NCBI GenBank assembly: GCA_021836225.1
Contig: JAKBJA010000164.1
Coordinates: 1-18,631, forward strand
DNA length: 18,631 nucleotides
Reading direction: 5' to 3'
From: Pseudomonadota bacterium
GTDB lineage: Bacteria > Pseudomonadota > Gammaproteobacteria > Burkholderiales > Thiobacillaceae
In this document: one piece after another, positions 14,469-18,631 of the stretch
Numbering within the stretch: position 1 is the stretch's first letter
Layout of the letters: each line of letters starts with the position of its first letter
Notes under the pieces: model-generated
Databases searched by the model: none
What the model saw: the letters and a program-made list of their open reading frames with translations, nothing else
Told to the model about the DNA's origin: nothing
Program-made: the position numbers and the translations under genes

Positions 14469-14798
14469 TTACTTGGTGAAGCCGCAGAACACGTCGCGCA
14501 TCATGCCCAGCAGTTTGAGGGTGCGGGTGTCGCCGACGCGGTAATACACGCGGTTGGCATCCTTGCGGGTGCGCAGCACGCCCTTGTCGCGCAGGATGGC
14601 GAGGTGCTGCGAAATGTTGCTTTGCGACGTGCCGACATGGTCCACGATGTCCTGCACGCTGATTTCCTTGTCGCCCAGCACGCAGAGGATTTTCAGGCGC
14701 AACGGATGCGACATGGCCTTCATCGCACGCGAGGCCTGCTCGATGTGCTCGTCCTTGTCCATCAGGTCCACTTCGTCCCAATCAGCTGCCATGTTCAT
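14469..14798 (-). CDS. ArsR-family repressor, likely persulfide sensor (BigR/SqrR/YgaV type)
   Basis: A 109-residue winged-helix DNA-binding repressor. The core has AMSHPLRLKILCVLGDKEISV (28-48), the recognition helix GTSQSNISQHLAILRDKGVL (56-75) and the wing TRKDANRVYYRVGD (77-90). It has just two cysteines, C39 (in LKILCVL) and C105 (in DVFCGFTK), 66 apart. BigR (C42/C108) and SqrR (C41/C107) have the same spacing; there the pair forms a polysulfide bridge with sulfane sulfur and releases DNA. It lacks the ELCVCDL metal motif of arsenic sensors. The ATG at 14798 has AGGA seven bases upstream; an ATG two codons later is also possible. It has its own terminator and lies upstream of the pump operon it probably represses. 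Confidence 0.9.
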   Translation of the reverse strand: MNMAADWDEVDLMDKDEHIEQASRAMKAMSHPLRLKILCVLGDKEISVQDIVDHVGTSQSNISQHLAILRDKGVLRTRKDANRVYYRVGDTRTLKLLGMMRDVFCGFTK

Positions 14799-14965
14799 AC
14801 CTCGATCCTATTCATGTAGTACCCTGATGCGGTCTAACTTTCCAGGGGGAAAGGCACGCTGCACAAGGCATTATTGAAACAACATTGCGCGTTGCGTATA
14901 GATTAGCAATCACGCATATATTAAAATAATCCCACAAAATCAAGTCAGGTTATATAAATATTTTC
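14799..14965. promoter_or_regulatory. Divergent arsR/gpmI intergenic region with a gpmI promoter
   Basis: On the plus strand TTGAAA (14874-14879), a 17-bp spacer and TATAGA (14897-14902) form a reasonable sigma-70 promoter for gpmI, giving a leader of about 55-60 bases. The last 60 bp before gpmI are unusually AT-rich. No clear arsR promoter and no second copy of the ATTAGA palindrome were found. Confidence 0.55.
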
Positions 14966-16507
14966 ATGAAGACCACGCCGGTTCTCCTCATCATCCTCGA
15001 CGGCTTTGGTTGCCGCGCGGAGCGCGCCGACAACGCGATCGCGCAGGCCAATAAACCCAACTGGGACCGGCTGTGGAGGCACCATCCGCATACGCTCATC
15101 CACGCGTCGGAATCCGAAGTGGGCCTGCCCAAGGGTCAGATGGGCAATTCCGAGGTGGGACACCTGAACATCGGTGCAGGGCGCGTGGTGTACCAGGAGT
15201 TCACCCGCATCGACCGCGCCATCGAGTCGGGCTATTTCTACACCAACCCGGCGCTGCTGAACGCGGTGCACCTGGCGCGCGACAATGAGAAAACCCTGCA
15301 TGTGCTGGGCCTGCTGTCGGACGGCGGGGTGCACAGTCATGAGTCGCATTTTCACGCGCTGCTTGATCTGGCGGTGCGCGAAGGGCTGAAGAAGGTGTGC
15401 CTGCACGTGTTTCTGGATGGCCGCGACACGCCGCCGAAAAGCGCCGAAATCTACCTGCGCCGACTGAACGAGAAAATCGCACAGACCGGAGTCGGCCATA
15501 TCGCGTCGATGATCGGCCGCTATTACGCGATGGATCGCGACCGCCGCTGGCAGCGGGTCAAGGCCGCTTACGATCTGCTGACGCAGGGGCGCGCCGAATT
15601 CATGGCCGAGAATGTGCTGGCCGGGCTGGAAGCCGCCTATGCGCGCGGCGAGACCGACGAGTTCGTCAAGGCCACAGCGATCCTGCCGTCCGACGGCAAG
15701 CCGGTAAAGATGGAAGACGGTGATTCGGTGATCTTCCTCAACTTCCGTTCCGACCGTGCGCGCCAATTGTCGCGGCCCTTCATCGAAGCCGATTTCGGCG
15801 AATTCGAACGCGAGGTGACCCCGCGTCTGGCCACTTACTGCACGCTGACCGGTTACAGCGACGATTTCCAGGTGTCGGTCGCGTTTCCGCCCGAGCGGAT
15901 CAAGAACGGGCTGGGCGAGTACGTCGCCCAGCTCGGCTTGCGCCAGCTGCGCATCGCCGAAACCGAGAAATATCCGCACGTCACCTTCTTTTTCAACGGC
16001 GGCGAGGAAGTGTCCTTCCCCGGAGAAGACCGGGTGCTGGTGCCGTCACCCGATGTGGCGACTTACGACCTCAAGCCCGAGATGAGCGCGTTCGAGGTGA
16101 CCGAGAAACTGCTCGCGGCGATCAACAGCAAGCAGTACGACGTCATCGTCTGCAACTATGCCAACCCTGACATGGTCGGCCATACCGGAGACCTGCAGGC
16201 CGCGATCAAGGCCATCGAAACCGTCGACACCTGTCTGGGTCGGGTGGTGGAAGCCCAGTTGGCTCGCGGCGGTGAAGTGCTGATAACTGCGGACCACGGT
16301 AATGCCGAACTGATGCGCGACGCCGAAACCGGGCAGGCGCACACCGCGCACACCATGAATCTGGTGCCGCTGATCTACGTGGGAAGAAACCGTGCCACAC
16401 TGGCGGAAACCGGGGCGCTCGAAGACATCAGCCCGACTTTGCTGAAAATGATGGATTTGCCGCAACCCCTCGAAATGACCGGTGAAGCCCTCGTACAATT
16501 TGAGTAA
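14966..16507 (+). CDS. gpmI: 2,3-bisphosphoglycerate-independent phosphoglycerate mutase
   Basis: Interconverts 3- and 2-phosphoglycerate in glycolysis and gluconeogenesis, using two manganese ions and a phosphoserine intermediate. The 513 residues have the typical length. The N-terminal metal site LLIILDGFG (D12), the catalytic serine in MGNSEVGHLNIGAGR (S62), DGRDTPPKSA, ASMIGRYYAMDRDRRW, FLNFRSDRARQL and the C-terminal metal ligands TADHGNAELM and HTAHTMNLVP are all present. The ATG at 14966 matches the family start, yet no Shine-Dalgarno sequence lies before it (AT-rich AAATATTTTC). It is the first gene of gpmI-envC-ctpA, an order I recall from many proteobacteria. Confidence 0.97.
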   Translation: MKTTPVLLIILDGFGCRAERADNAIAQANKPNWDRLWRHHPHTLIHASESEVGLPKGQMGNSEVGHLNIGAGRVVYQEFTRIDRAIESGYFYTNPALLNAVHLARDNEKTLHVLGLLSDGGVHSHESHFHALLDLAVREGLKKVCLHVFLDGRDTPPKSAEIYLRRLNEKIAQTGVGHIASMIGRYYAMDRDRRWQRVKAAYDLLTQGRAEFMAENVLAGLEAAYARGETDEFVKATAILPSDGKPVKMEDGDSVIFLNFRSDRARQLSRPFIEADFGEFEREVTPRLATYCTLTGYSDDFQVSVAFPPERIKNGLGEYVAQLGLRQLRIAETEKYPHVTFFFNGGEEVSFPGEDRVLVPSPDVATYDLKPEMSAFEVTEKLLAAINSKQYDVIVCNYANPDMVGHTGDLQAAIKAIETVDTCLGRVVEAQLARGGEVLITADHGNAELMRDAETGQAHTAHTMNLVPLIYVGRNRATLAETGALEDISPTLLKMMDLPQPLEMTGEALVQFE

Positions 16508-16537
16508 GCCCAACGCTGATCGGGTAAGCTCATCCAG

Positions 16538-17782
16538 GTGAACGTCAGATCATTTCTCGTCCTGTTGGCACTGGCCGTGCCGCTGTATGCCAGCGCCAAC
16601 CAGGCCGATCGCAAGCAATCCGAACTCGATGCGCTGAAGCAGCGCCTGCAAACCCTGCAACAGGAGTTTCGCACTACGCAGGCGCACCGCAAGGAAGCGG
16701 TCGACGAACTGCGTCAATCCGAGCGCGCCATCAGCAGTGCGGTAAGTATGTTGCGCCAGCTGGACGGCGAGCGCCAGCGTACCCAGCGCGATTTGCAGAC
16801 GCTGACGCAGCAGGCCGATGGCACCGTGGCACGCATCCGCGCGCAGCAGGCTCATCTTGCCCAGTCACTCAAGGGCGCTTACCGGCGTGGGCAAGGTGAT
16901 GCATTGAAACTCATCCTCAACGGCGAGGACCCCAATCAGGCCGCACGCGATCTGCATTACCTGGCGCACCTGTCGCGCGCGCAGCATGAGATGGTCGAGA
17001 CCCTGCGCACCGACCTCGCACGCCTGGCCGCGCTGCAGCAGCAGGCTGCGCAAAAAACGACCGAGTTGACGCAGTTGCAGGCAGCCCGTGAGGCCGAGCA
17101 GAAGAAGCTGCTGGCTGACAAGCGCGCACGCGAACAGGTGCTGCAGAAACTGTCGGCGCAAATTCAGCAGCAGCAAAGGCAGATTTCAAATTTGAAGCGT
17201 GACGAGCGCAGCCTGACCCAGCTGGTGGAGCGTCTCAACCGGCTGATGGCGCAGCAGGCTGCCCGCGAAGCCGCGCGTGTGGCCCAGCTGGCGCAAAAGA
17301 AACGGTCAACGGAAAAGGACACGGCTGGCCAGCCCCGCCGGGGCGTGGCGGTGAATACCGAAACGCCGGTGGCGTTTCGAACGGACCGCCCTTTTTCGGG
17401 CTTGAAAGGCTCGTTGCGGCTGCCTGTCGCCGGGGAACTGATGAACCGCTTCGGTGCTCCGAGAGAAGGTGGAGGGCTGAGCTGGAAAGGCCTGTTCATT
17501 CGCGCGGCAGAAGGCACGGTGGTGAAGTCAATTGCCGCCGGGCAGGTGGTGTTTTCCGAGTGGCTGCGCGGCTTTGGAAACCTCGTTATTGTCGACCACG
17601 GCGAAGGCTATATGAGCCTGTACAGCAATAATGAAAGTCTGTATAAGCAAGTGGGCGAACGGGTTCAACCCGGTGACGCGATCGCCACGGTCGGTAACAG
17701 CGGCGGCCAGCCCGACACCGGTCTGTATTTTGAAATGCGGCATCAAAGCCGCCCTGTTAATCCCCTCCTTTGGGTGAAGTGA
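16538..17782 (+). CDS. envC: Murein hydrolase activator EnvC
   Basis: Periplasmic activator of the amidases that split septal peptidoglycan in cell division. The 414 residues have a signal peptide (about 1-20, VLLALAVPLYASA), long coiled coils (about 22-115 and 145-255, rich in Q, L, R and A) and a C-terminal LytM (M23-like) domain (about 292-412). The zinc ligands of active M23 enzymes are missing: the first site reads GLSWKGLFIRA (no H-x3-D), the YAH position reads YSNNESL, and HxH is replaced by LYFEM. The same changes mark E. coli EnvC (KGLVI, SLYGYNQS, LYFEIR), so it should activate rather than cut. The start is a GTG at 16538, 30 bp after gpmI, with a weak ribosome binding site; it fits the signal peptide. 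Confidence 0.93.
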   Translation: MNVRSFLVLLALAVPLYASANQADRKQSELDALKQRLQTLQQEFRTTQAHRKEAVDELRQSERAISSAVSMLRQLDGERQRTQRDLQTLTQQADGTVARIRAQQAHLAQSLKGAYRRGQGDALKLILNGEDPNQAARDLHYLAHLSRAQHEMVETLRTDLARLAALQQQAAQKTTELTQLQAAREAEQKKLLADKRAREQVLQKLSAQIQQQQRQISNLKRDERSLTQLVERLNRLMAQQAAREAARVAQLAQKKRSTEKDTAGQPRRGVAVNTETPVAFRTDRPFSGLKGSLRLPVAGELMNRFGAPREGGGLSWKGLFIRAAEGTVVKSIAAGQVVFSEWLRGFGNLVIVDHGEGYMSLYSNNESLYKQVGERVQPGDAIATVGNSGGQPDTGLYFEMRHQSRPVNPLLWVK

Positions 17783-17783
17783 A

Positions 17784-18631
17784 ATGACACAAAAGGCGAA
17801 ATTCATACTCGTCGGTCTGGCCGGTTTGATGGCGGGCGCGGCGTTGACGGTCAACCTGTCGGCGATCGCCAACAAGGACACCGAGACTGCGTTGCCGATC
17901 GAGGAACTGCGCGCCTTTACCGATGTGTTTGCCCGCATCAAGAACGATTACGTCGAGCCGGTCGAGGACAAGAAGCTCATCACCGAGGCGATCAACGGCA
18001 TGCTGACCGGGCTCGATCCGCATTCGGCCTATCTCGATGCCGATGCGTTCAAGGATCTGCAGGTCGGCACCCAGGGCGAGTTCGGCGGCCTGGGCATCGA
18101 GGTCGGCATGGAAGACGGTTTCGTCAAGGTGGTTTCGCCGATCGAGGACACGCCTGCCTTCAAGGCCGGGGTCAAGCCCGGCGACTTGATCATCAAGCTT
18201 GACGACACCCCGGTGAAGGGCATGACGCTGAACGACGCGGTCAAGCGGATGCGCGGCAAGCCGGGCTCAAGCATCAAGCTCACCATTGCGCGCAAGGGGG
18301 TCGACAAGCCCATCGTGCTGACGCTCACCCGTGCAGTCATCAAGATTCGCAGCGTCAAATCCGCACTGCTGGAAAGCGGTTACGGCTACGTGCGCGTCAC
18401 GCAGTTCCAGGAGCACACCGGCGAGTTGCTGGCCGAAGCATTGAACAAGCTGTACAAGGACAACAAGGCGCCGTTGCAGGGCCTGATCCTGGACCTGCGC
18501 AACGATCCGGGCGGCCTGCTCAATGGCGCGGTCGCGGTGACGGCAGCGTTCGTCAAGCCCGACAGTCTGGTGGTGTACACCGAAGGCCGCACCGAAGATG
18601 CCAAGATGCGCTTGACCGCCAGCCGCGAGCA
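17784..18631 (+). CDS. ctpA: Carboxy-terminal processing protease, N-terminal part (cut by window edge)
   Basis: Periplasmic serine protease of family S41 (CtpA/Prc-like), which trims C-termini and can control peptidoglycan hydrolases. The first 282 residues are visible. An N-terminal membrane or signal segment (about 7-28), the cap ELRAFTDVFARIKNDYVEPV (41-60), LTGLDPHSAYL (74-84), a PDZ domain (about 97-185, with FGGLGIEV and AFKAGVKPGDLIIKLDD) and the start of the protease core (GYVRVTQF, LILDLRNDPGG at 234-244) are all in order. The catalytic serine and lysine would lie past the window edge. The ATG is one base after the envC stop, so expression is likely coupled with envC. Confidence 0.95.
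   Translation, partial: MTQKAKFILVGLAGLMAGAALTVNLSAIANKDTETALPIEELRAFTDVFARIKNDYVEPVEDKKLITEAINGMLTGLDPHSAYLDADAFKDLQVGTQGEFGGLGIEVGMEDGFVKVVSPIEDTPAFKAGVKPGDLIIKLDDTPVKGMTLNDAVKRMRGKPGSSIKLTIARKGVDKPIVLTLTRAVIKIRSVKSALLESGYGYVRVTQFQEHTGELLAEALNKLYKDNKAPLQGLILDLRNDPGGLLNGAVAVTAAFVKPDSLVVYTEGRTEDAKMRLTASRE

Noticed and set aside
14310..14819. Plus-strand open frame over the arsR gene
   Set aside because: It runs antisense through the arsR terminator and coding region and shows no domain.
14899..14905. TAGATTA shared with the pump operator, possible second repressor site near arsR
   Set aside because: Only a 7-base match without the inverted half; in an AT-rich stretch this is expected by chance.
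16550..17189. Minus-strand open frames opposite envC
   Set aside because: They mirror the coiled-coil codons of envC (leucine- and glutamine-rich) and have no independent support.
1..18631. CRISPR array, tRNA, rRNA, integrase, transposase or toxin-antitoxin genes
   Set aside because: No regularly spaced repeats, no tRNA-like or rRNA-like sequence and no such protein motifs were seen on either strand.

Overview
The window is GC-rich, densely packed bacterial chromosome with no tRNA, rRNA, phage or plasmid genes. The gene set suggests a betaproteobacterium, probably a sulfur-oxidising, Thiobacillus-like one. The reasons are a GshA of the 'ferrooxidans' type rather than the E. coli type, a secB/gpsA neighbourhood preceded by grxC and a rhodanese, and the order gpmI-envC-ctpA. 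The placement is an inference from gene content; no search was run.

Layout. (1) 1-1855, minus strand: gshA then gshB (cut by the window edge), the two steps of glutathione synthesis, overlapping by 4 bp. (2) 1901-2839, plus strand: trmL (tRNA wobble methylase) and an abutting small membrane-anchored protein of unknown function. (3) 2997-6200: two convergent diguanylate cyclase genes, one with a GAF-like front end and one a membrane sensor with two PAS domains. Between them lies a decayed duplicate of the 3' end of gpsA. (4) 6304-8229, minus strand: secB, an exported SH3 protein and gpsA. (5) 8252-8582: a terminator-like hairpin and a 261-bp folded inverted-repeat element whose end overlaps the trxC stop codon. 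(6) 8576-14250, minus strand: a collinear run of RND adaptor, RND pump, DUF2892 membrane protein, membrane rhodanese, glutaredoxin and zinc-type thioredoxin. (7) 14469-14798, minus strand: an ArsR-family repressor with its own strong terminator. (8) 14966-18631, plus strand: gpmI, envC and the start of ctpA.

The most interesting unit is 8576-14798. The repressor has two cysteines 66 residues apart, the spacing of the persulfide sensors BigR and SqrR. A perfect ATTAGA-N4-TCTAAT palindrome sits over the likely promoter of the pump operon. That operon encodes separate versions of the two halves of E. coli YgaP (rhodanese and DUF2892), which in E. coli is controlled by the related YgaV, together with an RND efflux pump and two thiol-redox proteins. 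I read it as a sulfane-sulfur (persulfide) responsive efflux and thiol-repair operon. The pump substrate cannot be told from the sequence.

Secondary points of interest are the 261-bp structured element, a perfect 12-bp hairpin that covers the trxC ribosome binding site, the gpsA remnant that seems to have become a terminator, and a gpmI leader without a Shine-Dalgarno sequence.
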